A stretch of DNA of 64,000 bases, taken from Siphonodentalium dalli (taxonomy: Eukaryota; Mollusca; Scaphopoda; Gadilida; Siphonodentaliidae). The notes below the pieces were generated by a model. It was not told where the DNA came from. It did no database searches and worked only from the letters and a program-made list of their open reading frames with translations. Position numbers and translations under genes: made by a program. How positions within the stretch are numbered: position 1 is the stretch's first letter; each line of letters begins with the position of its first letter. Positions 11,895-25,600 of the stretch are shown piece after piece. The stretch spans positions 119,399,509 to 119,463,508 of the forward strand of contig CP136068.1 in the NCBI GenBank assembly GCA_032622095.1. Reading direction: 5' to 3'.

Positions 11895-14372
11895 ACCATG
11901 CATTCAAATTTAAAGCTGTATAATATGTTCATAATTATATGAATAGCATAAATTGCTGAATATTATATTAATCACTCGTAGAAAACAGACACGACAGACA
12001 TGACTACGATATTTATAAAGCAGGGTGTCAGGACTCAGGCCAGTCTCAGGGTGCTGCATGCACACCCCCCGTCGAGGAAATATGCAATGGTGAATTCGGT
12101 AGCTTCTCCCCGTGCATGTTGGGGGTCATAGCCCCCTGCGTTGGGGAAGAGGCCATCACTGGTATTAACATCAATAGAAGACTGACAATGATTTAAACAG
12201 AACGTCGACCATTTGAGTTATCGCGCGAATAATTATTTTAAGCGACCTGACGACTTCGTCCCAGTCAACGGCTCTTCAGCGGTTCAGAGTTTAACTCACT
12301 GTGGTCAATCACAGTCGCAATGATTGGGTTGTCAGCGGACACATATTACACTATGTGTATGATCCACGTAAAACGCCAAATACACGATATTTACAGAGAT
12401 TACATGCATGTGTGTATCCACCCTAAGCCGCCTGTATCGGATGGACGCTTCCTCGAATTGGAATCGGGTATTAGAAAGTCGGGAAGAGAATAGACCGGAA
12501 TTAAAATGAGAATGAGAATTATCCTAGAATAGTGATATATTCGTTTTATACCCCCGGTGCTTCGTATATATAGGTTCGTGCTATGACTCAGCTAGTGAGT
12601 TCAACATGTGGTCCGCATAATTTATGTTAATTAGTTCTGACCAGCGTTCTCGATACAGAGAGGTTCGATAGATAATTTGCCTTATAGGCACTCATTGTCC
12701 CTATATTCCGATCACCAAATACGCTATACATAATAACAATGGTATAGTAACATACATGGATTTGGGGTTCATATAATATGCTTATATATGTATAGGTGAT
12801 GCTGAATTAGTATATATAATATATTGGTATATAATATGTGGGTAATACTGATTATCCCACAGAGGCCCCCACCTTTTTCGGAAATTTTTCATGAAATGAA
12901 ATATTTCTGTAAGTTAGGAGTATCTATGGATGTTTCGGCATGTAAATTTATGGGATGTTCTTTTTCGTAATTGTGTGTGTTGAAATTAGGATTCTCTGTT
13001 GGAAATAAATGTCTGGAATAATGCACATGAATGAATGAATATAGGTTATGTAAGTAAAGTCATTTTGGTATTCCCTTTGTCAGCTCAGTGTAAATAGGTG
13101 TGAACTATCTTCGGGGCATGGGGCTGTTAACATATGACTTGTGGTAGTAAAGATGTCTTTAAGAATGGGCTTTATTTTGAGGTTAACGGGATCATCTCGG
13201 ATTTCCTTTTGAAACGCTATGACTGTGTGCTTTGTTTTTCAGCTATATTTGTTTTTCAGCTATATTCGATTGGTTGGTATGTAATGTGAGTTATCTAATC
13301 AAAATAGAGCAAACGATTATGGGTTTTGGGTTCTCTTTGTATGTGGAAAAGAAATCAGTTGTTTTTTTGTTTTTTGTTTTTGTTTTTGTTTTTTCGTTGT
13401 GTACGTGCAAGTGGATTCGTATTAAATTGGATTAAATACAATCACGCGTTTGATGTGGGACGTAAGGTTAGTGATCGTTTACCGTTGTGATTATTATATG
13501 ATATGTGGATATTTCTTTTTGTGCGAGTTTGTTTTTATGAACATTGTTTGTGAAAAAATATCTGTTGGTGGCGTTGATTTAGTGTCCCAACTTAGAATTA
13601 ATGGACCATTTAAATGGAATTCGAATTATGTATTTCGAATGTGATATACGTGTCCAATAATGGAAGAATTATCTATGCAGAAAAATATGTGGTTTGCTCC
13701 GTTTGGTTTTGTAATTTCTAATTCGATTTTGCTAATATGGAAACTTGTGTTCCGTTTTAAGTGGCTTAGTTAAGTTGATTAGTGCGTTAATACGTATGTC
13801 GCAATTGTTTGTTTGTTTTTTTTTATACCGCTGCGTGTGTGATTATTATATTCTGATTTTATACGAGTTTACACAATGCAAATGCTATGTTAGTATGCGA
13901 CATAGGCAGAATGTTGCGATAAAAAAGGAGCCTTTTATTGTTTGAGCAGGGTTGGTTATGTTGGATGAATTTATAAAACAAATTGTGTTATCGGCTCACT
14001 ATAAATGTTGTTGCTGTTAAATTTATTGCGTGGGGCTGTTGTCGGGTTAATTTCTAAACGTTAGTGTAAGTCTCATTTGGGAACGAACATTTTGATATAC
14101 TATACGCCCCATTCTATTGAATATACCAGCTGAAATCGATCCTGTAATTGTAAACATCGAGTCTATTTTTAGCTGTTTTATCGGCGCGTGTTTGCGTGTT
14201 CGCCATTACAATATTGGCACTAAAACAGCCATATTATAGCTAAAAACGAATGCACAGTATTCCACTGCGTTATTTGATACCCAAAACTTGTTGATTGCTA
14301 GCGTATTCATCGAGAAATCTAAATTCTAAACATTAATGTCGAACGCAGTTTTTCGTGTTTGTGGCATTTTAT
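11895..14372. other. Non-coding, nothing recognised
   Basis: No supportable gene. The stretch at about 13,150-13,960 is markedly T/G-rich on the plus strand and gives a run of 60-80-codon frames full of Phe/Val/Tyr/Cys, which is what that base skew produces by chance. Confidence 0.4.
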
Positions 14373-14785
14373 GTTAGGTCAGTTGTCGACCAAATAATGT
14401 AACTTCCGGTGTCCGGTCAGTGGCGGGGTTAATATGTGTGGATAGGGCGAATATGGACCTTTCGTTAGACACCAAAAGGAGCCTTATACGCGCTGTATTC
14501 CTCGAGATATCGGCCGTCCCACGCAATTTGAAAATCCTGTCCCGCAGATTGTCATACTATCCCAAATTCCACCCCATGTTTGGTCAGTTATAGATCAAAT
14601 ATTGCAACTTCTTGTGCCCGGTCAGTGGTGGGGTTAATATGTGTGGATAGTGCGAATGTTGGCCTTTCGTTAGACTCCAAAATGAGCCCTGTACGCCTTG
14701 TATTCCTCGAGATATCGGCCGTCCCACGCAATTTGTAATTCTGTCCCGCAGATTGTCGTTTTGTCCCATATCCCATCCCATCCCG
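14373..14785. repeat. 205-bp tandem duplication
   Basis: Two adjacent copies, each from GTCAGTT..GA.CAAAT.. through CCGGTCAGTGG.GGGGTTAATA and CTCGAGATATCGGCCGTCCC to CTGTCCCGCAGATTGTC. The spacing between marker phrases is about 205 bp. The copies are roughly 85% alike by eye. Nothing in them reads as protein. Confidence 0.85.
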
Positions 14786-14956
14786 CAAATTGTCATGTCC
14801 CGATTATTTCATGAATTAATGAAATTCAGTTTGACTGCTAAAATCTAGTTCACAAATGACGAATTGCTGCGTTAAATTATGCATGGGTAAGACAGAGTTT
14901 ACCCGTCCATGTCATGGTGACCTTAATATTGGTCTATCTTGTTGGAAACAAGACGA

Positions 14957-15063
14957 TTGGTACCTTGGACGATTGGTACCTGGACGTTTCGTACCCACGG
15001 GACGATTGGTACCAGTCTTGTTTGGACGTTTGGTACCAAGTCAGGGAAGACGATTGGTACCAG
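14957..15063. repeat. Cluster of GACGATTGGTACC-type short repeats
   Basis: Six variants of GACGATTGGTACC (two with GTTTGGTACC or GTTTCGTACC) lie within about 107 bp at uneven spacing of 13-30 bp. Each contains a GGTACC palindrome. Minisatellite-like; function unknown. Confidence 0.75.
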
Positions 15064-15474
15064 ACAATTTATTTAATGTTTTACGAATATATACGTATAT
15101 ATTATGGTGTTATATCAGTAGTTTGACTTACTGTAGACAATTGGACCTTATAAGGTAATTTTTGCAGCAGATTTAAGTGACAAAAAAGACTGAATAATAA
15201 TAATATATTGATTGGCCTCAAACACATCTACATAAAATGAATGAGTGAATATTTTATTATTCTTGGTACATTTATTTATCTCTTGGGTGAGTCTATAATG
15301 TCAATATTTGTAACTTTTGCAGCAATGCCTAATATCTTTCCTTTATGATTGGTTAGGGCACTCTTAAATTCAATGCATGTAAGTTCGTTTTAGAACTGTT
15401 GATCGCGATTTGCTACTTAGTACATATGTGACGCCTCAAACCCGTATGCACCGTGCAACGACTCCACTCCCTTC

Positions 15475-17690
15475 CATCTAGTCTGGTCGTTGAGACTCGA
15501 TTTTGAGGTGAACCTAGAACAAATTGTTTACAAGCTGTTTTCGGTGTCATTCGACACGGAAAAGCATCAGGAACAACATATCCAAAATCCGCAAAAATCC
15601 GCGTTGGGGAAACTTTGTTATCCACGATGGCGTCCAACATGGTTGTCTATACTACATGTACATCAGTTCTCGATATAAGTCATTATACGATATATTGTGG
15701 CATCAGAATTATGCCGTTATATCAGTTTGTGTTAAATTAGAATGCGGGAGCGAGTAGAGTGACACGGACAGAAAATTATATAATCGTGGCCATGAAATGG
15801 CTGTCAAAATGGCCGCAACTCCAAACCATACCACGTAGAAAGCAACATATTGGGTAACCACATACGAGTAAAATACGTATTGGCAATATACAAGTCGGTT
15901 GTTAAATATCTTTAAAGGTACACACATCATTAAAACAGATCAATCTGAAGGATCATCGGTCACTGCACAGCAAGTCAACCCCCCAATGAGTTATGTCTTT
16001 AACGTTTGGGTGTTCTGCTTATCCAACATCCAACTATTGGGCAAAACAAAAATAGCTCGTGCATGCAACACACGAACTAATGTTTCGCCTCACAGTGCAT
16101 GGTAGTTTCATTCGGCATGGTGATTAAATATTGAATGCAACGCCGAAATTTAAGTGCATACTCTAGAGGTATAAATACTAGTTATATTTCAGGAATTGTC
16201 AACACTCCCGGTGATAATAAACGATACACGTATGTCGTAATGGTTATTATACTGTAAAGAAACACTCATATCTTCAATGGATTAGCACCGAATCTCACCA
16301 GGTCAAAGAGACTGTACATAGTACATTGTATGTAAGACTAATTTTCATTCTGCTACCAACCCGGTTTCTTAGTAGACAATTTTGTTAAAATTACTTCAGT
16401 GGAGACTTTACACCTAGAATAAGCTACAGCGCGATGCACACTATTAGTTTTCAGTATACTTTTGTTTGAAAATATATTACCATGACCACCCACGTAATCG
16501 TGCTAAATATCAGGTGATCGTTTAAGATGTTATTCCAACGTTGAACATTCACCCAATATTGTTAGTTGTGGTTCTGTGTGCAACAGACATGTGTAACATT
16601 ATGGAAAATTGGTAAACGCGCTGATGCGGTTGAAGACAACGTAGTAAGTTTCGCATAGGTGTGGCATTGGTGAATTCAACCAAATATAATTTCCAGGTAT
16701 AAACACAGTCTCTGTCACAGATTATGTAGGCAATTTTGGTCAAGTTTTGAATTTATTGAAGACAGTCTATGGTACTCATTTGTGATTTAATAAATTTAGT
16801 TCATGGTACACCATCACGCATTCTTGTGATAAAGGCGAATTTTTCGTGTTTTATCACTTGATCTGAGGCAACTATAACTACTATTTTGAGACACGTACAA
16901 TAGGATCTACGCATTCTCCCCAGTACAATAGGAACATAATTCATACCGTTTTATAGCAATTAATGTTTTAAGGTTTTATACCGTAGATATCAAAATAAAT
17001 GGTGATCAGTCTCATTCGTGAGACTGCTCTGAATACATATATTTCTGCTTCTATAGAAAGGCCGCATAGTCAATACAGCCCTACTAAATCCCGTTTAATT
17101 ACACATATATCACACGATTCAAGATTAGCGGTACAGATAAAACTGCGTCCTTTTTCCGTTTCTGGACGCCCAAAAGTCCTGATTTAACCGTTCCACAAGA
17201 CCCTGATTTCGCTTGCTCTCTCGTGAGATACATCAGAAAGAATTCGTACATCTCTAATCAAAAGTTTCTCTTATACTTGTAGTCATTCTTCCTCGCAATA
17301 TTCGAGCGTTTGTTCACTCGTATAGGACTAGCTATTCAATTTTGCACTAAATGTAAATTACATTCGATTTTGTCCATTTTGGTGGCCATTTTGGGAAAAA
17401 TATTCTACATATATGGTTTACGACTAAGCAATGTTTGTGTATATTTCAATTTTATACGAATTTGGCATTAATTGGAGCACCTGCCGCAGAATTCAGCATT
17501 TTCCGATAACAACAGACATTATGGACGCCATCTTCGATAGAGAATTTTCACCAAAGCGGATTTTAGCGGATTTTGGATATGTTGTTCCCTACATTCTGCC
17601 CGACAATATGACACCAAAAACAGCTTGTAAACAATTTGTTCTAGGTCGAATGCTTCAACGACCAGACTAATCACATTTGACAATATAATG
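15475..17690. repeat. Pair of outward-facing inverted repeats about 2 kb apart
   Basis: A segment of about 165 bp at 15,475-15,645 (minus) is repeated inverted at 17,520-17,685 (plus). Both copies run from ATGGACGCCATC to AACGACCAGACTA and share CGGATTTTGGATATGTTGTT and AAACAGCTTGTAAACAATTT. Both can be read as a short peptide containing ADFGYVVP and MTPKTACKQFVLG, with some differences falling at third positions. Inside the arms both sides carry ATGGC.GTCAAAATGGCCGC-like text (15,797 and, inverted, 17,375). The interior encodes nothing recognisable. Probably the ends of a non-autonomous fold-back or MITE-like element; target duplications were not identified. Confidence 0.6.
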
Positions 17691-17907
17691 TTCTAGTGTT
17701 CTAACTGGATCTCATCCAACTGGCCTGGCGGGTTTCTTCGAAAATGAGGGCAACCTTGGTTTACATAAATGTCTGTATTTAAGAAACCCGCGAGACCACA
17801 TGCCACACTCCCTCGGGTCCGTCAAAGAAGAGCATATACAAATGTCTGCTATATATTAACTATCACATTTAATCGATGATATAACCGGAGTTGATACAAT
17901 ACATATT
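17691..17907. other. Spacer
   Basis: No feature seen. Confidence 0.4.
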
Positions 17908-18029
17908 ATGATGGGGTCAGCAGGAAGACAGCCACGAACGAACGAACGAGGTTATGCCAACCACAGGCTGGGTGCACCCCATTTGGGAGTCAGCATGATC
18001 TGGATTGTCATCTATCTCATATATATTTT

Positions 18030-18525
18030 GAAGACCTCTGTTTGTCTGTCTGTATGTTTGTTTGTCTGTCATTTATACAAATATACGATTCTCGACCGAT
18101 CGGGACGAAACTTGGTACGTGTGTGTAGTTTGACCCGGCGGTGGACGTTGTCGTATTGGCGAGCCCGTGCGGCGCCCGCTTCGCGCATGCGCAGACGAGA
18201 TCTCGGAAACGGGTGGAGCTATCGACTTGAAATTTGCTATGTGAATGTATCTTGCCCCGGATACGAATTTTATCGGGTCGCCGAGCCCGTGCGATGTCAG
18301 CTTCGCGCATGCGCAGACGATATATCGGAAACGGGTGGAGCTATCGACTTGAAATTTGGTATGTGAATGTATCTTGCCCCGGATACGAATTTTATCGGGT
18401 AGCCGAGCCCGTTCGACGCCAGCTTCGCGCATGCGCAGACCAGATCTCGGAAACGGGTGGAGCTATCGACTTGACATTTGGTTTTTGAATAGCCCGGACA
18501 ACGTCGGGCTCAACAATTTTTCATC
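18030..18525. repeat. 122-bp tandem repeat behind a CTGTCTGT head
   Basis: After a TCTGTTTGTCTGTCTGTATG run, three units follow with 122-bp periodicity. Each contains TTCGCGCATGCGCAGAC and GGAAACGGGTGGAGCTATCG, at about 18,180, 18,302 and 18,424. The block is G/C- and CpG-rich compared with its A/T-rich surroundings. It is a larger relative of the repeat at 7,031. Confidence 0.85.
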
Positions 18526-18599
18526 TGGTCAGTTCTTTCCGCCCGATGTACCTTAAATCTTGTAGGGACGGGTACCATAATTTCTCTTGATTAAAAAGG

Positions 18600-18690
18600 C
18601 ACAATTAATGGGATCTACTAAAAGACGGGACGGGACGATTTTCCGGGACGGGACGGAACGATTTGTCTAAAAGACGGGACGGGACGGAAC
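18600..18690. repeat. GACGG/GACGGAACG short tandem block
   Basis: Repeated GACGGGACGGGACGATT and GGGACGGAACGA phrases. The GACGGGACGATGAC phrase recurs once in each unit of the 205-bp array that follows, so this is probably a rearranged piece of the same family. Confidence 0.6.
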
Positions 18691-18908
18691 GAATATTTAA
18701 AAGTCATTTTATTCGGAAATGAAAGAGTTTAGAGGCACAAACATGGTCTCAACTTGTTTATTGGTATCTACTCTATACGAATGTGATGTTTTCCCGATAA
18801 AATTGAGCGTATGCTGAACGGTGGGCGTTCGAATAACGAAGCGTCGAAATTAGGGAAATTTATCACTTCTGGGACGATAATCTAAACCCTAAAAGTCATA
18901 TTTCGTTT

Positions 18909-19660
18909 ACATTTTCATGTTTGGGTGACGGATTATTGCAGAAAATGTTAGTCTAATATATACTACATAGTAAAATAGAAGTTTGAACTTGTTTTCTGAT
19001 GGTAAAAGTAGTGTTTTTATCGACGGGACGATGACATCCGCATTCTTGAAAAATCTGCATTCCGCCGAACGAAAATCTTCGAAAATCTTAACAGAAAAAC
19101 TAGCATTATGTTCACATTTTCATGTTTGGGTGACGGATTTTTGCAGAAAATGTTAGTCTAATATATACTAAATAGTAAAATAGAAGTTTGAACTTGTTTT
19201 CTGCTGATAAAAGTAGTGTTTTTATCGACGGGACGATGACATCCGCATTCTTGAAAAATCTGCATTCCGCCGAACGAAAATCTTAACAGAAAAACTAGCA
19301 TTATGTTCACATTTTCATGTTTGGGTGACGGATTTTTGCAGAAAATGTTAGTCTAATATATACTAAATAGTAAAATAGAAGTTTGAACTTGTTTTCTGAT
19401 GGTAAAAGTAGTGATTTTATCGACGGGACGATGACACCTCCATTCTTGAAAAATCTCCATTCCGCCGAACGAAAATCGTCGAAAATCTTAACAGAAAAAC
19501 TAGCATTATGTTCACATTTTCATGTTTGGGTGACGGATTATTGCAGAAAATGTTAGTCTAATATATACTAAATAGTAAAATAGAAGTTTGAACTTGTTTT
19601 CTGATGGTAAAAGTAGTGTTTTTATCGACGGGACGATGACACCTCCATTCTTGAAAAATC
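18909..19660. repeat. 205-bp tandem array, about 3.7 units
   Basis: Units begin ACATTTTCATGTTTGGGTGA at 18,909, 19,114, 19,309 and 19,514. Spacing is 205, 195 and 205 bp, the short one lacking the second of two GAAAATC.TCGAAAATC phrases. Identity between units is very high. The last unit is cut at TTGAAAAATCTCCAT and passes directly into the 164-bp satellite. Confidence 0.9.
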
Positions 19661-22600
19661 TCCATCTTGGATTTTACTCTTTGTATGACTAAATTCTTTA
19701 GCACGGGCTGCAGGTCGTACCTTTAGTCTAATCATCATAAAATTTGTCATGGATGTTAACAATGACATGTAGATGGGAACGAATAATGTTGGGGTCATTC
19801 GGCAAAAAAACATGGTCGCCAGCAGCCATCTTGGATTTTACTCTTTGTATGACTAAATACTTTAGCACGGGCTACAGGTTGTACCTTTTGTCTGATCATC
19901 ATAAAATTTGTCATGAATGTTAATAATGACATGTAGACGGGAACGAGTCATTTTGGGGTCATTCGGCAAAATAACATGGCCGCCAGCAGCCATCTTTGAT
20001 TTTACTCTTTGTATGACTAAATCCTTTAGCACGGACTACAGGTCGTACCTTTAGTCTAATCATCATAAAATTCGTCATGGCTGTTGAAATTGGAATGTAG
20101 ATGGGAACGAGTCATTTTGGGGTCATTCGGACAAAAAACATGGCCGCCAGTGGCCATCTTGGATTTCAAAATTTAATCCATTAGCACGGGCCACAGGTCG
20201 TACTGTTCGTCTGATCATTATGAAATTTGTCATGGATGTTAACATTGACTTGTAGATGGGAACGAGTAATTTAGGTGTCATTTGGCCAAAAAACATGGCC
20301 GCCAGCAGCCATCTTGGATTTTACTCTTTGTATGACAAAATTCTTTAGCACGGGCTACAGCTCGTACGTTTAGTCTGATCATCATACAATTTGTCATGAA
20401 TGTTAATAATGACATGTAGATGCGAACGAGTCATTTTGGGGTCATTCGGCCTAAAAACATGGCCGCCAGCAGCCATCATGGATTTTACTCTTTGTGTGAC
20501 TAAATCATTTAGCACGGGCTACAGGTCGTACCTTTAGACTGATCATCATAAAATTTGTCATCAATGTTAACAATGATATGTAGATGGGAACGAGTCATTT
20601 TGGGGTCATTCGGCCAAAAAACATGGCCGCCAGCAGCCATCTTGGATTTTACTCTTTGTATGACTAAATCCTTTAGCATGGGCTACAGGTCGTACCTTTA
20701 GTATGATCATCATGAAATTTGTCATGGCTGTTGAAATTGGAATGTAGATGGGAACGAGTCATTTTGGGATCATTCGGACAAAAAACATGGCCGCCAGTGG
20801 CCATCTTGGATTTTAAAATTTAATCCATTAGCACCGGCCACAGGTCGTACTGTTCGTCTGATCATTATGAAATTTGTCATGGATATTAATATTTACTTGT
20901 AGATGGGAACGAGTAATTTTGGAGACATTCGGCCAAAAAACATGGCCGCCAGCAGCCATCTTGGATTTTACTCTTTGTATGACTAAATCCTTTAGCAAGG
21001 GCTACAGGTTGTACCTTTAGTCGGATCATCATAAAATTTGTCATGAATGTTAATAATGACATGAAGATGGGAACGAATCATTTTGGGGTCATTCGGCCGA
21101 AAAACGTGGCCGCCAGCAGCCATCATGGATTTTACTCTTTGTGTGACTAAATCATTTAGCACGGGCTACAGGTCGTACCTTTTGACTACTCATCATAAAA
21201 TTTGTCAAGAATGTTAACAATGACATGTAGATGGGAACGAGTAATTTTGGGGTCATTCGGCCAAAAAACATGGCCGCCAGCAGCCATCTTGGATTTTACT
21301 CTTTGTATGACTAAATCCTTTAGCATGGGCTACAGGTCGTACCTTTAGTCTGATCATCATGAAATTTGTCATGGCTGTTGAAATTGGAATTTAGATGGGA
21401 ACGAGTCATTTTGGGATCATTCGGACAAAAAATATGGCTGCCAGTGGCCATCTTGGATTTCAAAATTTAATCCATTAGCACCGGCCACAGGTCGTACTGT
21501 TTGTCTGATCATCATGAAATTTGTCATGGAGTTAATATTGACTTGTAGATGGGAACGAGTAATTTTGGTGTCATTCGGTCGAAAAACATGGCCGCCAGCA
21601 GCCATCTTGGATTTTACTCTTTGTATGACTAAATCCTTTAGCACGGGCTACATGTCGTAGGTTTAGACTGATCATCATTAAATTTGTCATGAATGTTAAC
21701 AATGACATGTGGATGGGAACGAGTAATTTTGGTGTCATTCGGCCGAAAAACGTGGTCGCCAGCAGCCATCTTGGATATTACTCTTTGTATGACTAAATTC
21801 TTTAGCACGGGCTACAGCTCGTACCTTTAGTCTGATCATCATAAAATTTGTTATTGATGTTAAAAATGACATGCAGATGAGAACGAGTTATTTTGGGGTC
21901 ATTCGGCGAAGAAACATGGCCGCCAGCAGCCATCTTGGATTTTACTCTTTGTATGACTAAATATTTTAGCACGGGCTACAGGTTGTACCTTTATTCTGAT
22001 TATTATAAAATTTGTCATGAATGTTAATAATGATATGTAGATGGGAACGCCTCATTTTGGGGTCATTCGGCCAAAAAACATGGTCGCCAGCAGCCATCTT
22101 GGATTTTACTCTTTGTATGACTAAATCCTTTAGCATGGGCTACAGGTCGTACCTTTAGTCTGATCATCATGAAAATTGTCATGGCTGTTGAAATTGGAAT
22201 GTAGATGGGAACGAGTCATTTTGGGATCATTCGGACAAAAAACATGGCCGCCAGTGGCCATCTTGGATTTCAAAATTTAATCCATTAGCACCGGCCACAG
22301 GTCGTACTGTTTGTCTGATCATCATGAAATTTGTCATGGATGTTAATATTGACTTGTAGATGGGAACGAGTAATTTTGGTGTCATTCGGTCGAAAAACAT
22401 GGCCGCCAGCAGCCATCTTGGATTTTACTCTTTGTATGACTAAATCCTTTAGCACGGGCTACATGTCGTAGCTTTAGACTGATCATCATTAAATTTGTCA
22501 TGAATGTTAACAATGACATGTGGATGGGAACGAGTAATTTTGGTGTCATTCGGCCGAAAAACGTGGTCGCCAGCAGCCATCTTGGATATTACTCTTTGTA

Positions 22601-25600
22601 TGACTAAATTCTTTAGCACGGGCTACAGCTCGTACCTTTAGTCTGATCATCATAAAATTTGTTATTGATGTTAAAAATGACATGCAGATGAGAACGAGTA
22701 ATTTTGGGGTCATTCGGCGGTGAAACATGGCCGCCAGCAGCCATCTTGGATTTTACTCTTTGTATGACTAAATATTTTAGCACGGGCTACAGGTTGTACC
22801 TTTATTCTGATTATGATAAAATTTGTCATGAATGTTAATAATGATATGTAGATGGGAACGCCTCATTTTGGGGTCATTCGGCCTAAAAACATGGTCGCCA
22901 GCAGCCATCTTGGATTTTACTCTTTGTATGACTAAATCCTTTAGCATGGGCTACAGGTCGTACCTTTAGTCTGATCATCATAAAATTTGTCATGGCTGTT
23001 GAAATTGTTATGTAGATGGGAATGAGTCATTTTGGGGTCATTCGGACAAAAAACATGGCCACCAGTGGCCTTCTTGGATTTCAAAATTTAATCCATTAGC
23101 ACCGGCCACAGGTCGTACTGTTTGTCTGATCGTCATGAAATTTATCATGGATAATAATATTGACATTTAGATGGGAAGGAGTAATTTTGGGGTCATTCGG
23201 TCCAAAAACATGGCCGCTAGCAGCCATCTTGGATTTTACTCTTTGTATGACTAAGTTCTTTAGCACGGGCTGCAGGTCGTACCTTTAGTCTAATCATCAT
23301 AGAATTTGTCATGGATGTTAACAATGACATGTAGATGGGAACGAGTAATTTTGGGGTCATTCGGCCAAAAAACATGGCCGCCAGCAGCCATCTTGGATTT
23401 TACTCTTTGTATGACTAAATCCTTTAGCATGGGCTACAGGTCGTACCTTTAGTCTGATCATCATGAAATTTGTCATGGCTGTTGAAATTGGAATTTAGAT
23501 GGGAACGAGTCATTTTGGGATCATTCGGACAAAAAACATGGCTTCCAGTGGCCATCTTGGATTTCAAAATTTAATCCATTAGCACCGGCCACAGGTCGTA
23601 CTGTTTGTCTGATCATCATGAAATTTGTCATGGAGTTAATATTGACTTGTAGATGGGAACGAGTAATTTTGGTGTCATTCGGTCGAAAAACATGGCCGCC
23701 AGCAGCCATCTTGGATTTTACTCTTTGTATGACTAAATCCTTTAGCACGGGCTACATGTCGTAGGTTTAGACTGATCATCATTAAATTTGTCATGAATGT
23801 TAACAATGACATGTGGATGGGAACGAGTAATTTTGGTGTCATTCGGCCGAAAAACGTGGTCGCCAGCAGCCATCTTGGATATTACTCTTTGTATGACTAA
23901 ATTCTTTAGCACGGGCTACAGCTCGTACCTTTAGTCTGATCATCATAACATTTGTTATTGATGTTAAAAATGACATGCAGATGAGAACGAGTTATTTTGG
24001 GGTCATTCGGCGAAGAAACATGGCCGCCAGCAGCCATCTTGGATTTTACTCTTTGTATGACTAAATATTTTAGCACGGGCTACAGGTTGTACCTTTATTC
24101 TGATTATTATAAAATTTGTCATGAATGTTAATAATGATATGTAGATGGGAACGCCTCATTTTGGGGTCATTCGGCCAAAAAACATGGTCGCCAGCAGCCA
24201 TCTTGGATTTTACTCTTTGTATGACTAAATCCTTTAGCATGGGCTACAGGTCGTACCTTTAGTCTGATCATCATGAAAATTGTCATGGCTGTTGAAATTG
24301 GAATGTAGATGGGAACGAGTCATTTTGGGATCATTCGGACAAAAAACATGGCCGCCAGTGGCCATCTTGGATTTCAAAATTTAATCCATTAGCACCGGCC
24401 ACAGGTCGTACTGTTTGTCTGATCATCATGAAATTTGTCATGGATGTTAATATTGACTTGTAGATGGGAACGAGTAATTTTGGTGTCATTCGGTCGAAAA
24501 ACATGGCCGCCAGCAGCCATCTTGGATTTTACTCTTTGTATGACTAAATCCTTTAGCACGGGCTACATGTCGTAGCTTTAGACTGATCATCATTAAATTT
24601 GTCATGAATGTTAACAATGACATGTGGATGGGAACGAGTAATTTTGGTGTCATTCGGCCGAAAAACGTGGTCGCCAGCAGCCATCTTGGATATTACTCTT
24701 TGTATGACTAAATTCTTTAGCACGGGCTACAGCTCGTACCTTTAGTCTGATCATCATAAAATTTGTTATTGATGTTAAAAATGACATGCAGATGAGAACA
24801 TGTAATTTTGGGGTCATTCGGCGGTGAAACATGGCCGCCAGCAGCCATCTTGGATTTTACTCTTTGTATGACTAAATATTTTAGCACGGGCTACAGGTTG
24901 TACCTTTATTCTGATTATGATAAAATTTGTCACGGAATGTTAATAATGATATGTAGATGGGAACGCCTCATTTTGGGGTCATTCGGCCTAAAAACATGGT
25001 CGCCAGCAGCCATCTTGGATTTTACTCTTTGTATGACTAAGTTCTTTAGCACGGGCTGCAGGTCGTACCTTTAGTCTAATCATCATAGAATTTGTCATGG
25101 ATGTTAACAATGACATGTAGATGGGAACGAGTAATTTTGGGGTCATTCGGCCAAAACACATGGTCGCCAGCAGCCATCTTTGATTTTCCTCTTTGTATGA
25201 CTAAATCCTTTAGCACGGGCTACAGGTCGTACCTTTAGTCTAATCATCATAAAATTCGTCATGGCTGTTGAAATTGGAATGTAGATGGGAAAGTGTCATT
25301 TTGGGGTCATTCGGACAAAAAACATGGCCGCCAGTGGCCATCTTGGATTTCAAAATTGAATCCATTAGCACGGGCCACAGGTCGTACTGTTCGTCTGATC
25401 ATTATGAAATTTGTCATGGATGTTAATATTGACTTGTAGATGGGAACAAGTAATTTAGGTGTCATTTGGCCAAAAAACATGGCCGCCAGCAGCCATCTTG
25501 GATTTTACTCTTTGTATGACTAAATCCTTTAGCACGGGCTACAGCTCGTACGTTTAGTCTGATCATCATACAATTTGTCATGAATGTTAATAATGATATG

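Noticed and set aside
13232-13945. Three consecutive 64-67-codon frames rich in Phe, Val, Tyr and Cys
   Set aside because: Explained by local T/G skew on the plus strand; no shared frame or motif.
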